From Flavisolibacter amylovorans (GTDB lineage Bacteria; Bacteroidota; Bacteroidia; Chitinophagales; Chitinophagaceae): 64,000 bases of DNA. Both the position numbers and the translations under genes were made by a program. Position 1 is the first letter of the stretch, and every line of letters starts with the position of its first letter. The notes below the pieces were generated by a model, which was not told the DNA's origin, searched no databases, and saw only the letters and a program-made list of their open reading frames with translations. Of the stretch, positions 8,944 to 16,329 are shown piece after piece. Location of the stretch: positions 186,001 through 250,000 of the forward strand of contig NZ_BAABGY010000001.1 of NCBI RefSeq assembly GCF_039541815.1. The letters are read 5' to 3'.

Positions 8944-9605
8944 ACGAGCAACCTATGAACGAGCAGGAGAGCCTGCGGCTCATCACCGAGATGATCGGCA
9001 AGGCGAAGAAGAGCATCCACGAAACGGGTGTCAGCGCCATGCTCTGGGGTTCGGTGATCGCGCTCTGCGGCTTTGTGACCTTTGCCGAGATGCACTGGCG
9101 TTTCTACATCGGCTTCGACGTGTGGGTGCTCACGCTGCTGGCCCTGCTGCCCCAGGTGTTCATCTCGATCCGCGAGCGGAAGCAGCGGCGCGTGCTCACG
9201 CACACCCAGGAAGCGATGAACGCCGTATGGCTCGTGTACGGCCTCAGCATCTTCGCACTCGTTTTCTATTTCAACACGGTAACCGAACCGGTGACGCGCG
9301 AGCTTGCCGGGCGCGGCATTCGTGTATTCGACAACGACCGGCTGCGCAGCGTGCCCATCCCCAGCCACGGCAGCCTCCTGCTGTTGCTCTACGGCATCCC
9401 GACACTCGTAACCGGCATCGCGCAGCGCTTCCGGCCCATGAAGCTGGGCGCGGTCGTATGCTATGCCTGCTTCGTGGTCTCCTGCTACGTCACCACCGAG
9501 TGGGATATGTTCCTCAACGGCATTGCAGGTGTCTGCAACTGGCTCATCCCCGGCCTCATCCTGTGGCAGCGCCACCGGGCCGGTATAAAAGCGGCGCATG
9601 TTTAA
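8940..9605 (+). CDS. Multi-pass membrane protein, paralogue 2 of an operon pair
   Basis: A 221-residue protein. The ATG at 8940 is chosen because it overlaps the upstream stop and restores the paralogous N-terminus (SLRLITEMIGKAKKSIHET); the frame is open much further upstream but that is a shadow. It shares the SLxLIxxMIxK, MLWGxV, FRPMKLG and NWLIPGLIL motifs with its neighbour. It has an extra loop of about 25 residues (TVTEPVTRELAGRGIRVFDN) between membrane segments 3 and 4 that could be periplasmic. It overlaps the downstream regulator by 8 bases. Function unknown. Confidence 0.7.
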   Translation: MNEQPMNEQESLRLITEMIGKAKKSIHETGVSAMLWGSVIALCGFVTFAEMHWRFYIGFDVWVLTLLALLPQVFISIRERKQRRVLTHTQEAMNAVWLVYGLSIFALVFYFNTVTEPVTRELAGRGIRVFDNDRLRSVPIPSHGSLLLLLYGIPTLVTGIAQRFRPMKLGAVVCYACFVVSCYVTTEWDMFLNGIAGVCNWLIPGLILWQRHRAGIKAAHV

Positions 9606-9882
9606 GGACCTGGATCCCATACTCCATTCGCAGCTCCGCCTGGCGGTGATGTCGCTCCTCATTGCGGTGAAGGAGGCCGAGTTCACCTTCCTGAAGGAGA
9701 AGACCGGCGCCACCGCCGGTAACCTCTCCGTGCAGGTGCAGAAGCTGAAGGAAGCGGGGTACATCGAGGTGCAGAAGCAGTTCAAGGACAACTACCCGCA
9801 GACGCTGTGCCGCGTAACGCAGACGGGCATCGACGCGTTCGAGAAGTATGTGCGGGCGCTGCAGGGGTATATCGGGAAATAG
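9598..9882 (+). CDS. Winged-helix transcriptional regulator (HTH_34-like)
   Basis: A 94-residue DNA-binding protein. Residues about 10-75 form a winged helix of the MarR/ArsR-related HTH_34 type: LRLAVMSLL, then EFTFLKEKTGATAGNLSVQV as helix 2 and recognition helix, then KLKEAGYIEVQK and the wing. It overlaps the preceding membrane gene and is the last gene of the operon. The arrangement suggests it controls this operon, or that its activity depends on the membrane partners; both are inference. No ligand domain is present. Confidence 0.8.
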   Translation: MFKDLDPILHSQLRLAVMSLLIAVKEAEFTFLKEKTGATAGNLSVQVQKLKEAGYIEVQKQFKDNYPQTLCRVTQTGIDAFEKYVRALQGYIGK

Positions 9883-9989
9883 AAGCGTTTAGCGTTTAAC
9901 GTCTGAAGCTGGTCGCCGGGAGGCGGCCTTTTTCTCTAACCGGCTGATAAGAAAAAGTTCGTTTGTGCGTTGGTGGAAGAAACCGGCCG

Positions 9990-10820
9990 ATGCGTGTCCT
10001 TACTTTTCTACCTGCTTTAAGCCTGATTTGGCTACTCTCCTGCGTAGGTAAGCCCAAACCTGAAACCGGGCATTCTTCAAGCATGCAACTTGCCGGCCGG
10101 CTGTTGCAGAACCAATCTTCCTTGGTCATCAAGTCAATGGAGGAGAAACGGAGCGAATCGGCAAGTCGGTATAAAGCGGACTTGCACCTGCCGATGATGA
10201 AGCCGGCACATGGGCATTGCCGCGGAATGCTGGATAGCATCGACACTTGGGAACGTGTGCCGGAAGCTGCACGGCCATCGCTTCCGATTGCTTCAGCGCA
10301 CTTAGAATGACTGCAGGACAGTATCTACGGTGTCAATGCTTGTTTGGGCACGGAGCTTGGAGAATTGGATTTCGTATACGGCAGGTTTTCGCGTGAGCCG
10401 GCTGCCAATGAGATTGTTTCGGCAGAGGGGCTTTCCAATTCGCTGCTGGCGCGGTTACGCCTGAACGTGTTGAGTCAGCAAGTTCGTGTAATGGAGCTCC
10501 TGAATGAACAAGTATCGTTTTATGATGAGGATTACGATGTGTTTTCCGCAATCGTCGGGCAGAATTCCAATGCGTTGCATCCCGAAGAGCAGCTTATCAT
10601 CAACGCCGGTGTCGGAAGCTTCGCGCGGAAGGCAGTCGCGGGCATTCGAATCAACGGGCGGTTAGTGGCAATCGGTCCGGACGGGCAGGCGGTAGATTCC
10701 ATCCGGGTTGGCTCCACCGCCGGCAGCTATTCCATTCCTGTCGGGATCGGGTTTACTGACCAGGACGGGAAGCGCCGGACCGTGACCAAAGAGGTTGAAT
10801 ACCGTGTGCTTAGGCCCTAA
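9990..10820 (+). pseudogene. GldM-related lipoprotein gene interrupted by an in-frame TGA
   Basis: Two open segments share one frame, 9990-10310 and 10311-10820, separated only by a TGA at 10308-10310. Segment 1 opens with a lipoprotein signal (MRVLTFLPALSLIWLLSC). Segment 2 has helices like the GldM N-terminal domain (LLARLRLNVLSQQVRVMELL) and ends in an Ig-like strand set (VAGIRINGRLVAIGPDG, then YSIPVGIGFTDQDGKRR and VEYRVLRP) like the first beta domain of GldM, the T9SS motor/ring component. There is no frameshift, so a single nonsense change (for example from TGG or CGA) would explain it. Alternatives are two separate genes, with a start near 10344, or a sequencing error. Normal GldM is longer and anchored by a transmembrane helix, so this would be a divergent paralogue. 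Confidence 0.5.
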
Positions 10821-10893
10821 GTAGAAAGCCGTATTTTTACGGGAGCAACCGTAACAATACTATATTAGTGGCATAGACCAAGACGAACCACCT

Positions 10894-11658
10894 ATGACCT
10901 CCTCCCTGTTTCAGGAAGCGACCCGTATCTGGAAAGAATTCTCCGGCCAGCCTTCCGCAACAGGCCTCCGCTTCGAGCTGGACCTGCACCGGACGATGCC
11001 CGGCTTCTTTGCACTCGGCGACGAATACCATTATGTGTTTCACCTTGCCGACGGCTCCTTCGAGTACCTGAGCCCCGACGTGGAGACGGTGCTGGGCTAT
11101 CCCGCGGCACAGGTAGACGCAGCGTTCCTGCTGTCGGCCATTCATCCCGACGATCAGCCCTATTTCCTGAACTTCACGCACCGCACCCGCAGCTTTTTGG
11201 CGGAGCTCGGTCCGGGCCAGCTGCCGCATTACAAGGTCCGCTTCGACTTTCGCGTGCGCCGGCAGGACGGCAGCTATATCCGCATCCTGCAGCAGGCGGC
11301 CGCCCTTCATCACGACGGCGAAGGCAACCTGCTGCGCATCTTCGGCGTGCATACCAATATCACCGACATCAAGGAGCACGGCGTGCCGGTGCTCTCCTTT
11401 ATCGGCCTCAACGGGGCGCCTTCGCACATCAATGTGGAGGCGGAGCGCATTTACCCGCTTCCCGGCGACCTGCTCACGCGCCGCGAGAAGGAGGTGCTCG
11501 CCTTCCTGATGGAAGGACGCAACAGCCAGCAGATCGCGGAGGCGCTCAAGCTGCGTGAGGGCACCGTGCACACCCACCGCAAGAACATGCTTCGCAAAGC
11601 CGGCGTCAGCAACAGCTCGCAGCTGATCGTCCGGGCCATCCGCGAAGGCTGGATCTGA
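10894..11658 (+). CDS. PAS-LuxR family transcriptional regulator
   Basis: A 254-residue one-component regulator. Residues about 45-160 are a PAS fold (YVFHLADGSFEYLSPDVE, VLGYPAAQV, AIHPDDQPYF, then FDFRVRRQDGSYIRILQQA and GVHTNITDIKE). Residues about 190-250 are a LuxR/GerE helix-turn-helix (LTRREKEVLAFLMEGRNSQQ, then IAEALKLREGTVHTHRKNM). Such proteins bind DNA in response to a small ligand or redox signal through PAS. The signal here is unknown. It is monocistronic and the downstream gap is filled by repeats. Confidence 0.88.
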   Translation: MTSSLFQEATRIWKEFSGQPSATGLRFELDLHRTMPGFFALGDEYHYVFHLADGSFEYLSPDVETVLGYPAAQVDAAFLLSAIHPDDQPYFLNFTHRTRSFLAELGPGQLPHYKVRFDFRVRRQDGSYIRILQQAAALHHDGEGNLLRIFGVHTNITDIKEHGVPVLSFIGLNGAPSHINVEAERIYPLPGDLLTRREKEVLAFLMEGRNSQQIAEALKLREGTVHTHRKNMLRKAGVSNSSQLIVRAIREGWI

Positions 11659-11661
11659 AAC

Positions 11662-12053
11662 GCTGTTTGAGTTATGTGTCAGGCTACTTAGCTGGCCGTA
11701 CAAGCACGGCATACGGGGCTGCCGCCCCTTTTCACGACGTCACAACGACACAATGGAACGACGGGCAGCAAGGAGACCCATCAATTCCCTCCGTCGCGCC
11801 GTTGCGCCGTCCCTCTGTCGCGCCATCGGGTGCTAAGAGGCTGTTTGAGTTAGCTGATGGGCTGGCAAGGCCGCAAGCGGCCTGTTTTACGCGGCGGCGC
11901 GGCGAGGGGCGGCGCAGCGCAGCGGTAATCTGTAAGAATTTCATTTTGCATTTCTTCGTCGCGCCGTCGCGCCGTTGCGCCGTTGCGCGCAGAGGCCGCT
12001 TGCGGCCGACCATCTCAGAGCTTTCGGGAAAGCCTATTAGCTCAAACAGCCTC
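11662..12053. mobile_element. Two nested MITE-like inverted-repeat elements (family B)
   Basis: The gap of about 515 bases after the PAS-LuxR gene holds no gene. It carries GCTGTTTGAGTTA at 11662 and GAGGCTGTTTGAG at 11837; the second is matched perfectly in reverse by CTCAAACAGCCTC at 12041-12053. That bounds a 217-bp element. Inside are GC-rich hairpins (GGCCGCTTGCGGCC) and a CGTCGCGCCGTCGCGCCGTT microsatellite. A related copy lies at 44869-45093. The size, terminal inverted repeats and lack of coding capacity fit a miniature inverted-repeat element; no transposase is in the window. Confidence 0.6.
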
Positions 12054-12160
12054 AAAGGCCGCTTGCGGCCGACCGTCAGGCGCGGGAACGGCAAGGCCGC
12101 CCCACCGTTCAACCTTTCCTTCTTTGCATTGTTTTGGGAGTGACGCGCGCGGCCCGTGCG

Positions 12161-12168
12161 TAGCTTTG
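12161..12168 (+). promoter_or_regulatory. Bacteroidota -7 box for the ABC exporter operon
   Basis: TAGCTTTG matches TAnnTTTG and ends only 6 bases before the ATG at 12175, so the transcript would have almost no leader. No good -33 TTTG is at the usual distance. Confidence 0.5.
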
Positions 12169-12174
12169 TCCACC

Positions 12175-13101
12175 ATGCCCCCCGTGATCTCGGTCTCGCA
12201 CCTTACCAAGCAATATCCCGGCCTCCGCGCCGTGGACGATCTCAGTTTCACCGTGGAAGAAGGCGGCGTTTACGGCTTCCTCGGCCAGAATGGCGCGGGC
12301 AAGTCCACCACCATCCGCATGCTCCTTACCCTGGTGCAGCCCACCGCCGGCCGCATCGAGCTGTTCGGCAAGGAATTGTACGCCCACCGGCACGAGGTGC
12401 TCGCGCAGGTCGGCACCGTGATCGAGCGCCCCGACCTGTATAAATACCTGACGGCTTACGACAACGTGCGCCTGATGTCCGAGCTGAGCGGCGTGCGTGC
12501 CGACCGTGCGCGCATCATGAAGCAGCTGGAGCAGGTGGGGCTTGCCGACCGGGCAACGTCGAAGGCAAAGACCTTTTCGCAGGGCATGAAACAGCGCCTC
12601 GGCCTTGCCTGCGCCCTCATCCACAACCCCCGCCTCCTTATCCTCGACGAGCCCACCAACGGCCTCGACCCGCAGGGCATCGCCGACGTGCGCCGCCTGC
12701 TGCGGCACCTGAGCCGTGAGGAGGGCAAGACCATCCTCGTGTCGAGTCATCTGCTCGCCGAGATGGAGCTCGTGGCCGACAGCATGCTCATCATCGACCG
12801 CGGGCGCAAGGTGGCCGAGGGCCGCGTGCAGGAGCTGCTCAACCCCGACGACATGCGGGTGGAGCTTACCGCGGCCGACCCTGCGTCGGCACGTGCGGCG
12901 CTTGCCCGGAGCACCTGGGCAACCCGCCTGGAACCCGGCGCCGACCGCCTCCTCCTGCGCCTCGCGCGCACCGAAGTACCGGCCCTCAACCGCGACCTCG
13001 TAGCGCTCGGTATCGACGTACTTGCCCTGCAGCCGCGCCACTCGCTCGAAGACTATTTCCTGTCCATAACACAATCTGCCCATGCTCCTGCGGCTCGTTA
13101 G
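12175..13101 (+). CDS. ABC transporter ATP-binding protein
   Basis: A 308-residue ATPase that powers the permease encoded next. The ATG at 12175 (MPPVISVSHLTKQYPGLRAV) is chosen over the longer open frame because it gives the normal family N-terminus. It has Walker A GQNGAGKST, signature FSQGMKQRLGLA, Walker B LLILDEPTNGLDP and the switch His in VSSHLLAEM. The C-terminal region of about 90 residues resembles the DUF4162-like tail of ABC-2 exporters. It overlaps the permease start by 20 bases. The substrate is unknown. Confidence 0.9.
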   Translation: MPPVISVSHLTKQYPGLRAVDDLSFTVEEGGVYGFLGQNGAGKSTTIRMLLTLVQPTAGRIELFGKELYAHRHEVLAQVGTVIERPDLYKYLTAYDNVRLMSELSGVRADRARIMKQLEQVGLADRATSKAKTFSQGMKQRLGLACALIHNPRLLILDEPTNGLDPQGIADVRRLLRHLSREEGKTILVSSHLLAEMELVADSMLIIDRGRKVAEGRVQELLNPDDMRVELTAADPASARAALARSTWATRLEPGADRLLLRLARTEVPALNRDLVALGIDVLALQPRHSLEDYFLSITQSAHAPAAR

Positions 13102-13924
13102 GCTCGAACTGTTCAAGATCGCGCGCAAGCCGCGCACCTATATCGCCTTCGGCGCCATCCTGGCTATCGTGCTGCTGCTGCAGCTCGCGCTGTATAAAGA
13201 CGGTGAGACCTACCTGCGCTTCGCGCTGCAGTCGCTCGAAGGGTCGTTCGGAATTACCGGTACCATCATCAACGGTTACTTCGTGTGCTTCGTGATCCTG
13301 CAAACGCTGCTGGTGCACGTGCCCCTGCTCATCGCCCTCGTAGCCGGCGACTCCATCGCGGGCGAGGCCAATATGGGCACCCTGCGCCTCCTCTTCTCGA
13401 GGCCCGTGAGCCGCAGCACGGTGCTGCTCGGTAAGTTCATCGCAGCGCTGCTGTATACGCTCGGCCTGCTCGTGTTCATGGCGGTGGCAGCGCTCTTCGG
13501 CTCCCTGCTGCTCTTCGGCCCCGGGGACCTCATCATCCTCAAGAGCGATATGATCGTGATCCTCGATAGCGGCGATGTGATGTGGCGCTATGCATCGGCC
13601 TTCGGCTTCGCCTTCCTGGCCATGAGCACCGTAGCGGCCCTGGCCTTCTTTCTTTCACTCTTTGCCGAGAATTCCATCGGGCCCATCATTGCCACGATGG
13701 CGGTGGTGATCGTGTGCACCATCCTCACCACGATGGACATCCCGATGTTCAATGCGCTGAAGCCCTGGCTGTTCACCAACCACATGCTCAACTGGAAGGG
13801 CTTTTTCGAGCGGCCGCCCGACGGGGCCGAGATCGCCCGCTCGGCGGCGCTGCTCGCGGCCCACATCGTGGTATTCGTAGGCGCCACGCTGCTCATCGCC
13901 CGTAAAAAAGACATTTTATCCTAA
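13082..13924 (+). CDS. ABC-2 type transporter permease
   Basis: A 280-residue inner membrane protein with six predicted helices (starting near residues 20, 63, 110, 160, 193 and 253). It contains the typical ABC-2 stretch between helices 2 and 3 (GDSIAGEANMGTLRLLFSRP, then VSRSTVLLGKF). It partners the upstream ATPase, overlapping it by 20 bases, and is followed 6 bases later by a LolA-like protein. The three genes form one operon, suggesting export or envelope lipid handling. Confidence 0.85.
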   Translation: MLLRLVRLELFKIARKPRTYIAFGAILAIVLLLQLALYKDGETYLRFALQSLEGSFGITGTIINGYFVCFVILQTLLVHVPLLIALVAGDSIAGEANMGTLRLLFSRPVSRSTVLLGKFIAALLYTLGLLVFMAVAALFGSLLLFGPGDLIILKSDMIVILDSGDVMWRYASAFGFAFLAMSTVAALAFFLSLFAENSIGPIIATMAVVIVCTILTTMDIPMFNALKPWLFTNHMLNWKGFFERPPDGAEIARSAALLAAHIVVFVGATLLIARKKDILS

Positions 13925-13930
13925 AAACGA

Positions 13931-14626
13931 ATGATTATGAAGTGCTGTTTTGGTTTTGTGACGCTGTTCGTTTGCTCTGCCTCGGTCCAGGCCCAGGAGG
14001 CTAATGCCCTGGTGCAGCAGGTAAAGGCCCGACTCGAGAAGGTGGCCGACTACCAGGCCACCGCACAGATGGACATCAACGTGCCGTTCATCAACGCGCC
14101 GAGCTCTGAAGTGCAGGTGTTCTACCGCCGCCCCGACAAGTTCCGGGTGCAGAAGCCGCAGGGAATCTCGGTGCTGCCGAAAGGAGGGGTGCGCATCAAC
14201 CTCGCCGCGCTGCTTGCCGGCAACAACTACACGGTGGTGGATGCCGGCACCGCGGCCGTCGGCGGCTTCAACACCCGCGTGGTGAAGCTGCTCCCATCTG
14301 ACGAAAGCGGTCCGGTGGTACTGAGTACGCTCTACATCGACGCGGCCCAGCCGGTGATCCGTAAAACTACGGTGGTGGCCCGCGAGGGCGGCTCCTACGA
14401 GATGCTGTTCGACTACGGCCGTTACACCGCCTGGGGCCTGCCCGACAAGGTCACCTTCGTGTTCTCCGCGAAGGAGTTCAAGATGCCCAAGGGCGTCACC
14501 TTCGACTACGAGAAAAGCGGTCCAAAGAAGGACCCGCCGAAAGGCGACGGCAAGGGCCGCGTGGTGCTTACCTACAAATCCTATACGATCAACAAGGGCG
14601 TGCCGGATGCGGTCTTCAAGGATTAG
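13931..14626 (+). CDS. LolA-like outer membrane lipoprotein-sorting family protein
   Basis: A 231-residue periplasmic protein with signal peptide MIMKCCFGFVTLFVCSASVQA. The mature protein opens with a helix (EANALVQQVKARLEKVADYQ) and continues as curved beta strands with motifs such as VQVFYRRPDKFRVQKP and VVARE...YEMLFDYGRY, like LolA/LolB-fold proteins that carry lipids or lipoproteins. It follows an ABC-2 exporter in the same operon, so it may shuttle the exported molecule; this is inference. The insert near residues 195-205 (KSGPKKDPPKGDGKG) is a charged, probably flexible loop. Confidence 0.75.
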   Translation: MIMKCCFGFVTLFVCSASVQAQEANALVQQVKARLEKVADYQATAQMDINVPFINAPSSEVQVFYRRPDKFRVQKPQGISVLPKGGVRINLAALLAGNNYTVVDAGTAAVGGFNTRVVKLLPSDESGPVVLSTLYIDAAQPVIRKTTVVAREGGSYEMLFDYGRYTAWGLPDKVTFVFSAKEFKMPKGVTFDYEKSGPKKDPPKGDGKGRVVLTYKSYTINKGVPDAVFKD

Positions 14627-14629
14627 TGA

Positions 14630-14820
14630 TGAATGGGGTAATGGGGGAATGGGGTAATAGGGTAATGCAGTGAACGAAGAATGCCGGGAGACTCCCGGCA
14701 TTCTTCGTTAATGGCGTCGCTTCCTATGGCAAGCTATTTCTCTAATCCACTGGTCTGGTTCGTTCAATTACCCCATTCTCCCATTCCCCCATTCCCCCAT
14801 TCTCCCATTACCCCATTACC
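14630..14820. repeat. Inverted pair of TAATGGGG tandem arrays enclosing a terminator
   Basis: Between the convergent LolA-like gene and pdxA, a block of ATGGGGTA/ATGGGGGA units (14630-14668) is mirrored by ATTACCCC/ATTCCCCC units (14766-14820). The right block runs into the stop codon of pdxA (TTA at 14816-14818). The two blocks could pair into a long stem around the hairpin at 14675-14707. Confidence 0.75.
14675..14707. terminator. Perfect 16-bp hairpin between convergent genes
   Basis: CGAAGAATGCCGGGAG and its exact reverse complement are separated by one base. Flanking A/T bases are modest, so it is a likely bidirectional terminator or structured 3' end for the LolA-like gene and pdxA. 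Confidence 0.6.
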
Positions 14821-15901
14821 CAATGGTTTCATCGATCCGCTCGTCTTCCACGTTCTTCAGCACTTCCGATACGACCTTGCGGAGCGGGTTGCGGGTGCGC
14901 TCCTCGTAGCCGGCGCGGCGGTTGATGATGTCGACGCACTCGAAGACGGCGGTGGTGAAGGAGGAAGCGTCGGCGATGCCTTTGCCGGCAATGTCGAAGG
15001 CGGTGCCGTGGTCGGGAGAGGTGCGCACGAAGGGCAGGCCGGCGGTGAAGTTCACACCGTCGCCGACGGCGATGGTCTTGAAGGGAATGAGGCCCTGGTC
15101 GTGGTACATGGCGAGCACGGCGTCGAATTGCAGGTACGACTGGCGGGCAAAGAAGGCATCGGCGCTGTACGGGCCGAACACGAGGTAGTTTTGCTGCTTC
15201 GCTTCCTTGATGGCCGGGCGGATGATGCTTTCCTCCTCGGAGCCGATGAGGCCCTCGTCGCCGGCATGGGGGTTGAGTCCGAGTACGGCGATCCTGGGTC
15301 GGTCGATGCCAAAGTCGCGGCGGAGGCTTTGCTGGAGGAGCTGCAGCTTGGAGAGGATCCGGCCCTTCGTCAGGTGGCTGGCCACGTCCTTGACGGGAAC
15401 GTGCTCCGTTACGAGCGCCACGCGGAGGTGCTCGCTGTACAACAGCATCAGCACGTCGTTCACTTTGGCCGCCTCCTTGAAATAGGGGGTGTGGCCGGAA
15501 TGCCTGAAGGTGTCGGACTGTACGTTCTTTTTATGGATCGGCGCCGTTACGATGCCCTGGAGGTGGCCTTCGAGCACCGCCTGGGTGGCGGCTTCGAGCG
15601 AGCGCACCGCGTACTGGCCGCCGGTGTCGTTCAGCTGGCCGGGGGTGATGGCCACGTCGTCTTCCCACACGTTGAAGATGTTGATCTGCTTGTGGTTCAC
15701 CTTGCTGAACTCCTTCAGGCTCTGGTAATTGAGCTGCGCTTCGGGAAGGCTTTTCTTATAGAAGTTGATCAGCTTGTTGTTGGCGAAGATCACCGGCGTG
15801 CAGTGCTCCAGCAGCCGGTGGTCGGAAAAGGTCTTCACGATGAGCTCGGGGCCGATGCCGTTGATATCGCCGCAGGTGATGCCGATGACGGGTTTTTGCA
15901 T
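14816..15901 (-). CDS. pdxA: 4-hydroxythreonine-4-phosphate dehydrogenase
   Basis: A 361-residue enzyme of vitamin B6 synthesis that oxidises 4-phosphohydroxy-L-threonine with NAD to give 3-amino-2-oxopropyl phosphate, which PdxJ uses. The start at 15901 (MQKPVIGITCGDINGIGPEL) is chosen because it gives the family N-terminus; the open frame extends 25 codons further. Diagnostic blocks include GDINGIGPE, VTAPIHKKN, HSGHTPYF, LGLNPHAGDEG, MYHDQGLIPFK and FVRTSPDHGTAFDIAGKG. The metal-binding His residues are present. A TAATTTTC box lies upstream. Confidence 0.95.
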   Translation of the reverse strand: MQKPVIGITCGDINGIGPELIVKTFSDHRLLEHCTPVIFANNKLINFYKKSLPEAQLNYQSLKEFSKVNHKQINIFNVWEDDVAITPGQLNDTGGQYAVRSLEAATQAVLEGHLQGIVTAPIHKKNVQSDTFRHSGHTPYFKEAAKVNDVLMLLYSEHLRVALVTEHVPVKDVASHLTKGRILSKLQLLQQSLRRDFGIDRPRIAVLGLNPHAGDEGLIGSEEESIIRPAIKEAKQQNYLVFGPYSADAFFARQSYLQFDAVLAMYHDQGLIPFKTIAVGDGVNFTAGLPFVRTSPDHGTAFDIAGKGIADASSFTTAVFECVDIINRRAGYEERTRNPLRKVVSEVLKNVEDERIDETIG

Positions 15902-16329
15902 ACCCGCAAAGGTGTGGAAAATTATGTTACGGCCGGCGGATGAGCGGGCGCCGCGGGCCGCGGCGACGGGCGGCACGGCAATTACCGGGGCCGGGCAAGC
16001 GGCACCGCTCGGGGGGCGCCCGGCACCGTTCGCAGCCGGATTTCTACGACCCGCGGAAGCAGGCTGTTCGTAAGAGCCGCAGGAGACACTCCGTAAAACT
16101 ACGATTCAAAATCGCCAAGTTTTACCCTTGTGCCGCGTCGGAGGGAGGTCTACTTTTGAACCCAGACGCCGGTGGGGCTTTCGCGACCACGGGCAAACCC
16201 AAAGCAGCAGCTACCCCCAATTACCTAGGCACACCTGCCCCAGTGGTGTTGCCAGTATGCCGGCTACCGCTTCTGCGTTGTGTTCGATTTCCCAGCCTTC
16301 AATCCGATCCTTCAAAAAACCGTACCCCT
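15902..16329. other. 428-base divergent intergenic region
   Basis: This lies between the divergent pdxA and T9SS genes. The pdxA side has TAATTTTC on the minus strand near 15915-15925. The middle is very GC-rich with short inverted stretches (GCCGCGGGCCGCGGCG near 15950). The right part is less GC-rich and should hold the promoter of the T9SS gene, but I see no clear -7 box. Open frames here look like chance. Confidence 0.4.

Noticed and set aside
15940..16329. N-terminal extension of the T9SS protein at 16330
   Set aside because: The extension has Arg/Pro-rich chance composition and would bury the signal peptide that begins at 16330.
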